Source: Streptomyces fodineus
Lineage (GTDB): Bacteria; Actinomycetota; Actinomycetes; Streptomycetales; Streptomycetaceae
Assembly (NCBI RefSeq): GCF_001735805.1
Contig: NZ_CP017248.1
Coordinates: 8,370,001 to 8,434,000 of the forward strand
Length of the DNA stretch: 64,000 bases
Direction of reading: 5' to 3'
Shown here: in pieces, positions 43,140 through 51,390 of the stretch
Numbering within the stretch: position 1 is the first letter of the stretch
How the letters are laid out: every line of letters starts with the position of its first letter
The notes under the pieces: generated by a model
What the model was told of the DNA's origin: nothing
Seen by the model: the letters and a program-made list of their open reading frames with translations, nothing else
Database searches by the model: none
Program-made: the position numbers and the translations under genes

Positions 43140-43913
43140 ATGGGACACCTGGACCACGCCGCCTTCGGCTGGCTGACGCCCGTACTGTCGTACGTCATGG
43201 CCTGCACAGGCGCCGCGCTCGGACTGCGCTGCACGGTCCGCGCGCTCGCCACCACCGGCCGTTCGCGCCGCAACTGGCTCGTCACCGCGGCCTCCGCCAT
43301 CGGGACGGGCATCTGGACCATGCACTTCGTGGCCATGCTCGGCTTCCGCGTCAGCGGCACCGACATCCGCTACGACGTGCCGCTGACCATCCTCAGCCTC
43401 CTCGTCGCCATGGTCGTCGTCTGCGCCGGCGTCTTCGCCGTCGGCTACAGCCGCGACCGTACCCGGGCGCTCCTGCTCGGCGGACTCACCACCGGGCTGG
43501 GCGTCGCCAGCATGCACTACCTGGGCATGGCGGCGGTCCGGCTGCACGGCGTCATCAGGTACGACCCCGTCCTCGTCGGAGTGTCGGTGCTGATCGCCGT
43601 CGTGGCGGCGACCGCGGCACTGTGGGCCGGCCTCAACATCAAGTCGCCCCTCGCGGTCACCGTCGCCTCCCTCGTCATGGGAGCGGCCGTCAGCAGCATG
43701 CACTACACCGGGATGTTCGCGGTGAGCGTGCGTGTGGACCCCTCCGGCGAGAGCCTTCCCGGGGCCACGGCGATGCAGTTCATCTTCCCCCTCGCCGTCG
43801 GCCTCGGGTCCTACCTGTTCATCACCTCGGCCTTCGTCGCCCTCTCACCCACGGCCGACGAGCGAGCGGCCTCCGCCTCCGCCCAGCGGCCCGTCGAGAG
43901 CATCGCCCGCTAG
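43140..43913 (+). CDS. MHYT-domain membrane sensor protein
   Basis: A 257-residue integral membrane protein with about seven hydrophobic helices. The three copies of the MHYT signature are MHFVAM, MHYLGM and MHYTGM, each at a helix end, as in MHYT proteins proposed to bind metal and sense a diatomic gas. It lacks any output domain, so a partner must carry the signal. It ends 48 nt before the conservon histidine kinase, which makes that kinase a candidate partner. No good ribosome binding site was seen before the ATG. Confidence 0.9.
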   Translation: MGHLDHAAFGWLTPVLSYVMACTGAALGLRCTVRALATTGRSRRNWLVTAASAIGTGIWTMHFVAMLGFRVSGTDIRYDVPLTILSLLVAMVVVCAGVFAVGYSRDRTRALLLGGLTTGLGVASMHYLGMAAVRLHGVIRYDPVLVGVSVLIAVVAATAALWAGLNIKSPLAVTVASLVMGAAVSSMHYTGMFAVSVRVDPSGESLPGATAMQFIFPLAVGLGSYLFITSAFVALSPTADERAASASAQRPVESIAR

Positions 43914-43961
43914 CGGGAGCCCGGCCCGAGCGCCCCGACCCACGTCCCGAGCGAGGAGGCC

Positions 43962-46502
43962 ATGCGCCCACCCCGTACGACCCCGAAAGCCGGCAGCCCG
44001 GCGCGTCCGCCGCGCGGCCGCCGTGCCCACGCCGGATCGCCCGCCGAGGAGGGTGCCGAGCGCCCGGCCGGCACAGCACGGGCCACGGCACGCGCGCGTG
44101 CGCACCGCCGGCACCTGCGCCCACGCACCGTGCGCGCCAAGGTGGTCAGCCTGCTGATGGTTCCCGTCGTCTCCCTGCTCGCGCTCTGGGCGTACGCCAC
44201 CGTCACCACAGCCCAGGACGTCGCCCGGCTGCGGCAGTCCCAGCGGGTCGACGCCGAACTGCGCACCCCGGTGGCCGCGGCCGTCACCGCCCTCCAGGCC
44301 GAGCGCACCGCGGCCGTGCGCTACGCCACCGCCCCGGGCACGGGCGACGGCGGCGACCTCCAGGACCTGGCCGCCCGCACCGACCGGGCCGTGGCCAAGC
44401 TGCGGCTCGGCCGCGACAACACCGTCGCCGACAGCGAGGAACTTCCCGCCGGAGTCTCCGGGCGCCTCCACGCCTTCGTCACCGGGGCCGAGCACCTCCG
44501 CGCACTACGCACGGCCGTACTGGGCCACAAGGCCGACTGGGAGACGGCGTACGCGCAGTACACGACGACCATCGGCGCGGCCTTCGCCGTGGACGGCGCC
44601 CTCACCGGCATCCAGCAGGCCGACGTCGGCTCCGACGCGCGCGTGCTGCTCGAATTCAGCCGGGCCGCCGAGGCGCTGGCCCAGGAGGACACCCTCCTCG
44701 GCGGTGCGCGGACAGCGGGCCAACTGCAGGGCGAGCGGCTGCGGTTGTTCGGTGCCGCCGTCGCCGCCCGCCGTACCCTCACCGAGGCGGTTGTCGCCGA
44801 TCTGCCTCCCGCCCAGGGCGCCGCCTGGCAGGACCTGGCCGGCAGTGACTCCTACACCGCCCTGGGCGCCGCCGAGGACAGGATCCTCGCCGCCGGACCG
44901 GGCGGCAAGCCGGCCGACGCGGCGGCGCAGGCCGCCTGGAGCGCCGCCCACGCGCGCGTGCAGGACGGCATGCAGGGCATCGCGACGGATACGGGCCGGG
45001 CCGTAGCGGGCCGCGCCGACCCGTTCACGCGTGGCCTGCTCAGCCCAGCGGGTGCCGCAGTCCTCCTCGGCCTGGCCGCCGTCGCCGCCTCGCTCGTCAT
45101 CTCCGTCCGCATCGGACGCGGTCTGGTGGTCGAACTCGTGAGCCTGCGCAACGACGCCCTGGAGATCGCCCGCCGCAAACTCCCCGAAGCGATGCGCAGA
45201 CTGCGCACGGGCGAGGAGATCGACATCGACGCGGAGGCGCCCGCAGGACCGCCCGCCGAGGCCGAGACGGGGCAGGTCTCGGAAGCCCTGACCACAGTCC
45301 ACCGCGCCGCCCTGCGCGCCGCTGTGGAACGCGCCGAACTCGCCAGCGGAATCTCCGGCGTCTTCGTCAACCTGGCCCGCCGCAGCCAGGTACTGGTCCA
45401 CCGTCAGCTCAGCCTCCTGGACAGCATGGAACGCCGCTCGGACGACCCCAACGAGCTGAGCGACCTGTTCCGCCTGGACCACCTCACCACGCGCATGCGG
45501 AGGCACGCCGAGAGCCTGATCATCCTCTCCGGCGCCGCGCCCGGTCGGGCCTGGCGCATGCCCGTGTCCCTGACCAACGTCGTACGGGCCGCCGTGTCGG
45601 AAGTCGAGGACTACGCGCGCGTGGAGGTACGCCAGCTCCCCGAGGCCCATGTCATCGGCACCGCCGTCGCCGACCTCACCCACCTGCTCGCCGAACTCGT
45701 GGAGAACGCCGCGCAGTTCTCACCGCCTCACACGCGCGTGCGCGTCACCGGCGAGCCCGTCGGCAACGGCTACGCCCTGGAGATCGAGGACCGGGGACTG
45801 GGCATGGGCGCCGAGACCCTCGCGGAGGCCAACCGCCGCATCGAACAGTCCGAGGCCCTCGACCTCTTCGACAGCGACCGGCTCGGACTCTTCGTGGTCA
45901 GCCGGCTCGCCTCCCGGCACGACGTCAAGGTGCACCTGCGTACCTCCCCGTACGGAGGCACCACCGCCGTCGTCCTGCTGCCCACCGCCATGCTGCACAG
46001 CGGCTCGGCCGAACACGCCTCCCACCAAGGTGAACAGGCCCGCTCCGGGCAGGAACGCGTGTACGCGCGCGTGCCCGATCCGAGCCCGCACCAGGAGACC
46101 GTCGCCGCCCGGCCGGACCGGCCCGCCCTCGCGGCCACCACTCCTGGCCGGCAGGGCCCCGTCGGCGAGCCCGGCCCACACGGCGGCATCGATGAAACCC
46201 CGCCACCCGGAGTCACCGCCTTGAGGCTGCACCGACCGTCGAACGACTCCGAGACATCCGACGACCTCCCGCGCCGTGTGCGCCAGGCGAGCCTTGCCCC
46301 CCAGCTCCGTCGGCAGCCCCCCGAAGCGACGGCGCCGGAGACCGCACCGCACGGCGACCAGGGGCGTACCCCCGAACTGGTACGGGACCGCATGGCGGCC
46401 TACCGAGACGGCTGGGTTCGCGGCGGCGGCAGACGGCCAGGCCGCGGCGCCGCCAGGAAACCCGCAACGGGCAGTGACAGCAGCGAAGGAGACCCGGCAT
46501 GA
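43962..46502 (+). CDS. cvnA: conservon sensor kinase-like protein CvnA (nitrate/nitrite-sensing type)
   Basis: An 846-residue membrane protein. A basic N-terminus leads to a membrane helix (VVSLLMVPVVSLLALWAYAT, about residues 65 to 85), an extracytoplasmic NIT-like helical domain (about 85 to 350), a second membrane helix (GAAVLLGLAAVAASLVISV), and a cytoplasmic GHKL ATPase with the N-box LAELVENAAQFSPP and EIEDRGLGMG. The C-terminal 200 residues are low-complexity. It is the membrane part of a conservon, a four-gene G-protein-like switch. The ATG has GAGGAGG 2 nt upstream. It overlaps cvnB by ATGA. Confidence 0.95.
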   Translation: MRPPRTTPKAGSPARPPRGRRAHAGSPAEEGAERPAGTARATARARAHRRHLRPRTVRAKVVSLLMVPVVSLLALWAYATVTTAQDVARLRQSQRVDAELRTPVAAAVTALQAERTAAVRYATAPGTGDGGDLQDLAARTDRAVAKLRLGRDNTVADSEELPAGVSGRLHAFVTGAEHLRALRTAVLGHKADWETAYAQYTTTIGAAFAVDGALTGIQQADVGSDARVLLEFSRAAEALAQEDTLLGGARTAGQLQGERLRLFGAAVAARRTLTEAVVADLPPAQGAAWQDLAGSDSYTALGAAEDRILAAGPGGKPADAAAQAAWSAAHARVQDGMQGIATDTGRAVAGRADPFTRGLLSPAGAAVLLGLAAVAASLVISVRIGRGLVVELVSLRNDALEIARRKLPEAMRRLRTGEEIDIDAEAPAGPPAEAETGQVSEALTTVHRAALRAAVERAELASGISGVFVNLARRSQVLVHRQLSLLDSMERRSDDPNELSDLFRLDHLTTRMRRHAESLIILSGAAPGRAWRMPVSLTNVVRAAVSEVEDYARVEVRQLPEAHVIGTAVADLTHLLAELVENAAQFSPPHTRVRVTGEPVGNGYALEIEDRGLGMGAETLAEANRRIEQSEALDLFDSDRLGLFVVSRLASRHDVKVHLRTSPYGGTTAVVLLPTAMLHSGSAEHASHQGEQARSGQERVYARVPDPSPHQETVAARPDRPALAATTPGRQGPVGEPGPHGGIDETPPPGVTALRLHRPSNDSETSDDLPRRVRQASLAPQLRRQPPEATAPETAPHGDQGRTPELVRDRMAAYRDGWVRGGGRRPGRGAARKPATGSDSSEGDPA

Positions 46503-46936
46503 TCCAGGACCCGAACACGAGGGCCGGCCAGCGCTCCGGCGAACTGGACTGGTTGCTCGACGACCTGGTGATGCGCGTGAGCGAGGTGCGGCACGCCGTC
46601 GTACTCTCCAACGACGGGCTGGCCGTCGGCGCCTCCACCGGGCTCGCGCGGGAGGACGCCGAGCACCTCGCCGCCGTCGCCTCCGGCTTCAACAGCCTCG
46701 CCAAGGGCGCGGGACGGCACTTCGGAGCGGGCGGCGTGCGGCAGACCATGGTCGAGATGGACGACGCGTTCCTCTTCGTGGCCGCCGCCGGCGACGGTTC
46801 CTGCCTCGCCCTCCTCACCGCCGTCACGGCCGACATCGGACTGGTCGCCTACGAGATGGCTCGCCTGGTCAAGCGGGTCGGCGAGCACCTCTACACAGCG
46901 CCGCGTGTCGCCGCGCAGCCGCCCGCAGCCGGATGA
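46499..46936 (+). CDS. cvnB: conservon protein CvnB (roadblock/LC7)
   Basis: A 145-residue roadblock/LC7 protein: LDWLLDDLVMRVSEVRHAVV, SNDGLAVGASTGLAREDAEH, AKGAGRHFGAGGVRQTMVEM and LAYEMARLVKRVGEHL-like sequence at the end. Roadblock proteins act as regulators of small GTPases, here the CvnD protein. It begins in the stop of cvnA and is followed by cvnC 19 nt later. Confidence 0.96.
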   Translation: MIQDPNTRAGQRSGELDWLLDDLVMRVSEVRHAVVLSNDGLAVGASTGLAREDAEHLAAVASGFNSLAKGAGRHFGAGGVRQTMVEMDDAFLFVAAAGDGSCLALLTAVTADIGLVAYEMARLVKRVGEHLYTAPRVAAQPPAAG

Positions 46937-46955
46937 CAGCGAAGAGACGGCACCG

Positions 46956-47366
46956 ATGACCGAGAACCAGAGCGGCGGCCCGAGGGAGCCGGGCAGCCAG
47001 TGGTACGACGGCGAGGCCGGACCACTGGTGCGCCCGTACGCGATGACGGGCGGGCGCACCCAGCCCGGTCCCACCGGGGTGCGCTTCGACCTGATCGCCC
47101 TCGTCACCCTCGACCCCGCCGCACCGGCGCTCGACGCCGCCATGCTCGGCCCCGAACACCGGACTCTGATCGAGCTGTGCCGCACGGAGACACAGTCGGT
47201 CGCCGAACTCGCGGCGGACGCCGACCTTCCCGTCGGCGTCGTCAGGGTGCTCCTCGGTGACCTTCTGGAACTCGGCTGTGTGGTCATCAGCCGTCCCGTG
47301 CCCCCGGCACACCTGCCCGACGAACGGATACTGCGCGAGGTCATCGAGGGATTGCGAGCGCTGTAG
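46956..47366 (+). CDS. cvnC: conservon protein CvnC (DUF742)
   Basis: A 136-residue DUF742 protein: GPLVRPYAMTGGRTQPG near the start, FDLIALVTLD, then a winged-helix-like part (ELCRTETQSVAELAADADLP, GVVRVLLGDLLELGCVVISR). It is the third standard member of the conservon. In most conservons its end overlaps cvnD; here 218 bases separate them. Confidence 0.95.
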   Translation: MTENQSGGPREPGSQWYDGEAGPLVRPYAMTGGRTQPGPTGVRFDLIALVTLDPAAPALDAAMLGPEHRTLIELCRTETQSVAELAADADLPVGVVRVLLGDLLELGCVVISRPVPPAHLPDERILREVIEGLRAL

Positions 47367-47584
47367 ATGAACGCTCCGAACGCGCCGTACACCGCGTCGC
47401 ATCCCGATCCGTGCGCATGGCTTTCCGATCCGTGCGTGTTGCGCCTCCGACCGGGCGCAAGCCGGTCATATCAGGTGCACTTCGGTCCAACCGCCCGGAA
47501 CGGCGGCTCCGTTGTCATGATGCTGACTTCATCGCCGCAGCAGGCGGACGCCGACCGCAGCCGGTCCTCCCGAGAGAAGTGATC
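47367..47584. other. unusual gap between cvnC and cvnD with direct repeats
   Basis: CCGATCCGTGCG occurs at 47404 to 47415 and at 47425 to 47436 (21-base period). A 71-codon frame starts with the ATG right after the cvnC stop and ends 2 nt before cvnD, but its composition is not protein-like and it has no ribosome binding site of its own. The gap is probably an insertion with a promoter or regulatory role. Confidence 0.45.
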
Positions 47585-48187
47585 ATGGTCTCCGAGCACT
47601 CCGACGCCGGCGGCGACACCTCCGCCCTGGCGCTGAAGATACTGGTCGCCGGCGGGTTCGGCGTCGGCAAGACGACCCTGGTCGGGGCCGTCAGCGAGAT
47701 CCGGCCGCTGCGCACCGAGGAACTCCTCAGCGAGGCAGGGCAGCTCGTGGACGACACCGACGGCGTGGACCACAAGGTCACCACCACCGTCGCCATGGAC
47801 TTCGGGCGCATCACCATCCGCTCCGGTCTGTCCCTCTACCTATTCGGCACACCGGGACAGGACCGCTTCTGGTTCCTCTGGGACGAGTTGTCCCAGGGCG
47901 CCCTCGGTGCCGTCGTCCTCGCGGACACCCGGCGCCTTGAGGACTGCTTCCCCGCGGTCGACTATTTCGAGCACCGGCACATCCCGTTCGTGGTCGCCGT
48001 CAACTGCTTCGCGGGAGCCCGCACCTACGGCGCGCACGACGTCTCGCGCGCCCTCGACCTCGACCGGGGAACACCCGTGGTGCTGTGCGACGCGCGCGAC
48101 CGGGACTCCGGCAAGGAAGTCCTGATCCGGCTCGTCGAGTACGCCGGGCGGGTGCACACCGCCCGGCTCCTGGACTCGGTCGGCTGA
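47585..48187 (+). CDS. cvnD: conservon GTP-binding protein CvnD
   Basis: A 200-residue Ras-like GTPase: P-loop GGFGVGKTTLVG (about residues 23 to 34), TTTVAMDFGRI as switch I region, and FGTPGQDRFWFLWDEL as the G3 box with Gln in the catalytic position. It is the switch protein of the conservon, acting with CvnA to CvnC at the membrane. It ends 9 bases from the convergent PPOX gene. Confidence 0.95.
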   Translation: MVSEHSDAGGDTSALALKILVAGGFGVGKTTLVGAVSEIRPLRTEELLSEAGQLVDDTDGVDHKVTTTVAMDFGRITIRSGLSLYLFGTPGQDRFWFLWDELSQGALGAVVLADTRRLEDCFPAVDYFEHRHIPFVVAVNCFAGARTYGAHDVSRALDLDRGTPVVLCDARDRDSGKEVLIRLVEYAGRVHTARLLDSVG

Positions 48188-48196
48188 ACCCGCCGC

Positions 48197-48625
48197 TCAG
48201 GCCGCCAGATCCTTCACGGCCACCACCTGGTCGATGGCGGCCCGCACCAGCAGCTCCCCCGGAACGCCGTTGCGGGCGCCGTACTCCTCGGCGCGGTCCT
48301 CGCCCATGTACCGGGCGGCGATCCGGGTGGCCCAATGACGCACCTGGTCCAGATCCTCCGACAGTCGGGCGCGGCCGTTCAGCACGACGAAGTGGAACGG
48401 CGGCCGATCGTCGTCCACACACAGGGCGATCCGTCCGTCACGGGCGAGATTGCGCCCCTTCACCGTTTCCTTACCGGTATTGAAGACCAGTTCGTCCCCG
48501 TCCAGCAGAAACCAGATCGGGGCCACATGAGGGCTCCCATCGGCGCGAACGGTGGACAGTTTGCCGGTCCGGGTGCCGTCCGAGACGAACGCCCGCCATT
48601 CCTCGTCGGTCATCTTCTGTGCCAT
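48197..48625 (-). CDS. PPOX-class flavin/F420-dependent oxidoreductase
   Basis: A 142-residue split-barrel protein: GKLSTVRADGSPHVAPIWFL, ELVFNTGKETVKGRNLARDG, RIALCVDDDRPPFHFVVLNG. The size and sequence fit the PPOX class of F420-dependent oxidoreductases, although FMN use is possible. The reaction and substrate are unknown. It is convergent with cvnD and divergent from the second roadblock gene. Confidence 0.9.
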   Translation of the reverse strand: MAQKMTDEEWRAFVSDGTRTGKLSTVRADGSPHVAPIWFLLDGDELVFNTGKETVKGRNLARDGRIALCVDDDRPPFHFVVLNGRARLSEDLDQVRHWATRIAARYMGEDRAEEYGARNGVPGELLVRAAIDQVVAVKDLAA

Positions 48626-48716
48626 GCGCCTATCCTGCTTGCCCGGACGCCGGTCGTGGGGAAGGCTGACGGGGAGTTCCTCCAGCCAGGGGGAGACATC
48701 ACACGGGGAGACGGAG

Positions 48717-49130
48717 ATGGCGCAGAACCAGGGACTCGGCTGGCTCCTGGACGATCTGACCGAGCGGGTGGACCATGTGCGGCACGCGCTGGTCCTGTCC
48801 AACGACGGTCTCGTCACGGGCGCGAGCACGGGCCTACGCCGTGAGGACGCCGAGCATCTGGCCGCCGTGGCCTCTGGCCTGCACAGCTTGGCCAAGGGAT
48901 CCGGACGCCACTTCGGCGCGGGCAGGGTACGCCAGACCATGATCGAGTACGACGACGCCGTGCTGTTCGTGACCGCGGCCGGCACCGGCAGCTGTCTGTG
49001 CGTGCTCAGCGGCGCGGAGGCCGACATCGGCCAGATCGCCTATGAGATGACCCTGCTCGTCAACCGAGTCGGCGAACACCTCGGTGTCGACGCGAGGCAA
49101 CCCGAGCGAACTCCCATCGCAGACGCCTGA
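48717..49130 (+). CDS. second roadblock/LC7 protein, CvnB-like
   Basis: A 137-residue roadblock protein close in sequence to the CvnB of the neighbouring conservon (QGLGWLLDDLTERVDHVRHA, SNDGLVTGASTGLRREDAEH, AKGSGRHFGAGRVRQTMIEY). It has no cvnA, cvnC or cvnD of its own and lies 529 bases beyond cvnD behind an opposed gene, so it looks like a duplicated, detached copy. It may compete for or replace CvnB. GGGGAGACGGAG precedes the ATG. Confidence 0.92.
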   Translation: MAQNQGLGWLLDDLTERVDHVRHALVLSNDGLVTGASTGLRREDAEHLAAVASGLHSLAKGSGRHFGAGRVRQTMIEYDDAVLFVTAAGTGSCLCVLSGAEADIGQIAYEMTLLVNRVGEHLGVDARQPERTPIADA

Positions 49131-49256
49131 CCTGCGACTTCTCCTTCCTTCGCGGAGTTATCCACAGGCTCACCACGACTTGCGCCGGATTGGCTACGGT
49201 GTGTGCACGGCGAACGCACAGGGCGTGAGCCAAGGATTCCACGGGGGAGTACGACC

Positions 49257-50447
49257 ATGTCGGCAAGCACCTTCAGCCCGTCCCGGCCCGCCACCTGCAC
49301 ACCGAGCCATGCCGCTCGGGAACTGGGCCTCAAGCGAGGCGAGTTCGACCTCGCCGCTCACCTCGGCCACATCCGGACCGTGCCCGACGAGGGCGGCGGT
49401 GGAGACCGGAAAGTGGAGCGCGCCGAGATCGACCGCCTGCGTGCCCGGGAGGGCCATGCAGAAGCCCTGCGCGATCGCGTGCGGGTGGTGGGTACCACCG
49501 AGGGCGCCGCGCTCATGAAGATCCCGGCCGGGCGGTTCACCCGCCTCGCCCGACTGGGCCTGCTCGTGCCGGTGAAGTGGTATCTGAACCGCTATCGCGC
49601 CGTGGTCTGGCTCTATCTGGCGGAAGAGCTGCGGACTTTCGCCTCGGCCACGCAGAACGCGCACCTGCTCAAGGGACGTACGCCCGAGAATCTGCGCGGC
49701 CAGCTGGAAGCCGGGGTGGACCTGCGCGCCCGAAACTGGCGGGGACGCCACCTCGGATTCCTGCTGCGACAAGCCGAGGAGCCGTGGGCCCGGGCCGGAG
49801 CCGTGGCCGCCTTCCTCTCACCCGTCGAGATCGCCGACCTGGTCAGGGACCCGTACGAGCGTGCCCGTGTCAACCGGTTCCGGCCCGCGCCGCCTGGGCA
49901 GGGCATCCAGGGATCACCTGCCGCGCACCTCGCGGAGCGGATCATGACCGCGCAGGATGCGGACGAGATCGAATGGCTGCGTAGCGAACTGGCCCAGGTG
50001 CTCGAGGAGGCCCGCGTCCTCTCCCCGGCACCGCGCCCGGCCGCTCGGCGTGGCGCACCGACCGTGCGAGCAGTCGCACCGCCCATGGCGCCCATGGCCC
50101 GCACGGCCACGCACCTCATGGAGCCGACGGTGCCTGCGTCGTCGGAACCCTGCGAAGAGCCGGACACGGCCGGGACATTCGAGCCGCTGCTGGCAGAGGC
50201 CGAGTTCAAGAGCGGGCTGGTGGCAGGGGCGTCCGGGCCCATCGGTGGACCAGCGTCGGGAGCGCCTGAGCCGAAGGGCGAGCCCGTGGTCCGAGCGTTC
50301 GAGTGGCACCGCCCGCCGGTGGCCCGGCCCGCTTCGCCGCCTGCAGGCCGCCGCGCTCGCCGCCGGGCCGCGCAGACCCCGACGCGGACCCACCGCGGCC
50401 TGCGCCCGTGGCTGCGGCGCAGAAACCTCCGGCCCGCGCGGGCCTGA
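49257..50447 (+). CDS. DUF6397-like protein
   Basis: A 396-residue soluble protein. The first 200 residues resemble a helix-turn-helix-like family (AARELGLKRGEFDLAAHLGH, KIPAGRFTRLARLGLLVPVK, WYLNRYRAVVWLYLAEELRT), known as DUF6397 in Streptomyces. The remainder is low-complexity, proline and alanine-rich, ending in a basic tail. The ATG has GGGGGAG 7 nt upstream. Function unknown; DNA binding is plausible. Convergent with the thioesterase gene. Confidence 0.8.
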   Translation: MSASTFSPSRPATCTPSHAARELGLKRGEFDLAAHLGHIRTVPDEGGGGDRKVERAEIDRLRAREGHAEALRDRVRVVGTTEGAALMKIPAGRFTRLARLGLLVPVKWYLNRYRAVVWLYLAEELRTFASATQNAHLLKGRTPENLRGQLEAGVDLRARNWRGRHLGFLLRQAEEPWARAGAVAAFLSPVEIADLVRDPYERARVNRFRPAPPGQGIQGSPAAHLAERIMTAQDADEIEWLRSELAQVLEEARVLSPAPRPAARRGAPTVRAVAPPMAPMARTATHLMEPTVPASSEPCEEPDTAGTFEPLLAEAEFKSGLVAGASGPIGGPASGAPEPKGEPVVRAFEWHRPPVARPASPPAGRRARRRAAQTPTRTHRGLRPWLRRRNLRPARA

Positions 50448-50483
50448 ACCCTCCGGCCCCGGTCCCGCGCCGTCGGCTCGCTA

Positions 50484-51350
50484 CTACAGCGACCTGAACA
50501 GGCCTTCCTGGACGACCGAGACAAGCAGACGCCCCCGCAGGTCGTAGATGCGCCCGCGGGCCAGACCGCGCCCGCCGGTGATGATCGGCGACTCCTGGTC
50601 GTACAGGAACCACTCGTCCGCCCGGAACGGCCGGTGGAACCACATGGCGTGGTCGAGTGAGGCCATGTCGAAGTTCCGCGGACCCCACAGAGGTTCCACG
50701 GGGATGCGGACGGCATCCAGGAGGGTCATGTCACTGGCGTAGGTCAGCGCGCACGTGTGGACCAGCGGGTCGTCACCGAGCGGACCGACCGCACGCATCC
50801 ACACGGCGCTGCGCGGCTCGGCTCCCTCGATCTCCTCGGCGTTCCAGCGCAGGCGGTCGACATACCGGATGTCGAAGGGCTGGCGGCGCGCCATCCGCTC
50901 CAACTGCTCCGGAAGCGCGCCCAGGTGCTTACGGATCTCCTCGGTGACCGTCGGCAGCGACTCCGGATCCGGCATCTCGCGGACCGGCGGCAGCTGGTGC
51001 TCGAACGGTCCTTCCTCAGGCTGGTGAAAGGAGGCGGTCAGATTGAAGATCGTGCGGCCCTGCTGCACGGCCGTGACCCGGCGCGTGGTGAACGACCGGC
51101 CGTCGCGTACCCGCTCCACCTGGTACACGATCGGCACCCCGGGGCGGCCCGGGCGCAGGAAGTACGCGTGCAGCGAGTGCACCGGCCGGTCGCCTTCCGC
51201 GGTGCGGCCGGCGGCGACCAGCGCCTGGCCCGCCACCTGGCCGCCGAAAACCCGCTGCAGCGACTCCTGCGGGCTGCGGCCACGGAAGATGTTGACCTCG
51301 ATCTGCTCCAGGTCGAGCAGGTCGACCAGTCTCTCCGCCGGGCTCGTCAT
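50484..51350 (-). CDS. tesB: acyl-CoA thioesterase II
   Basis: A 288-residue double hot-dog thioesterase of normal TesB length: FRGRSPQESLQRVFGGQVAG, SLHAYFLRPGRPGVPIVYQV, GRSFTTRRVTAVQQGRTIFN, and LASLDHAMWFHRPFRADEWF-like sequence in the second half. It hydrolyses medium- and long-chain acyl-CoAs. It follows the helicase gene in the same direction, 40 nt apart. Confidence 0.95.
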   Translation of the reverse strand: MTSPAERLVDLLDLEQIEVNIFRGRSPQESLQRVFGGQVAGQALVAAGRTAEGDRPVHSLHAYFLRPGRPGVPIVYQVERVRDGRSFTTRRVTAVQQGRTIFNLTASFHQPEEGPFEHQLPPVREMPDPESLPTVTEEIRKHLGALPEQLERMARRQPFDIRYVDRLRWNAEEIEGAEPRSAVWMRAVGPLGDDPLVHTCALTYASDMTLLDAVRIPVEPLWGPRNFDMASLDHAMWFHRPFRADEWFLYDQESPIITGGRGLARGRIYDLRGRLLVSVVQEGLFRSL

Positions 51351-51390
51351 CGGTGGGATTCTCCTTGGCTCACAACTGGTCGCGAACGGC

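Noticed and set aside
49158..49166. TTATCCACA, a perfect DnaA-box sequence, with a weaker match near 34250
   Set aside because: Single boxes without clustering, dnaA, dnaN or an AT-rich stretch do not make an origin.
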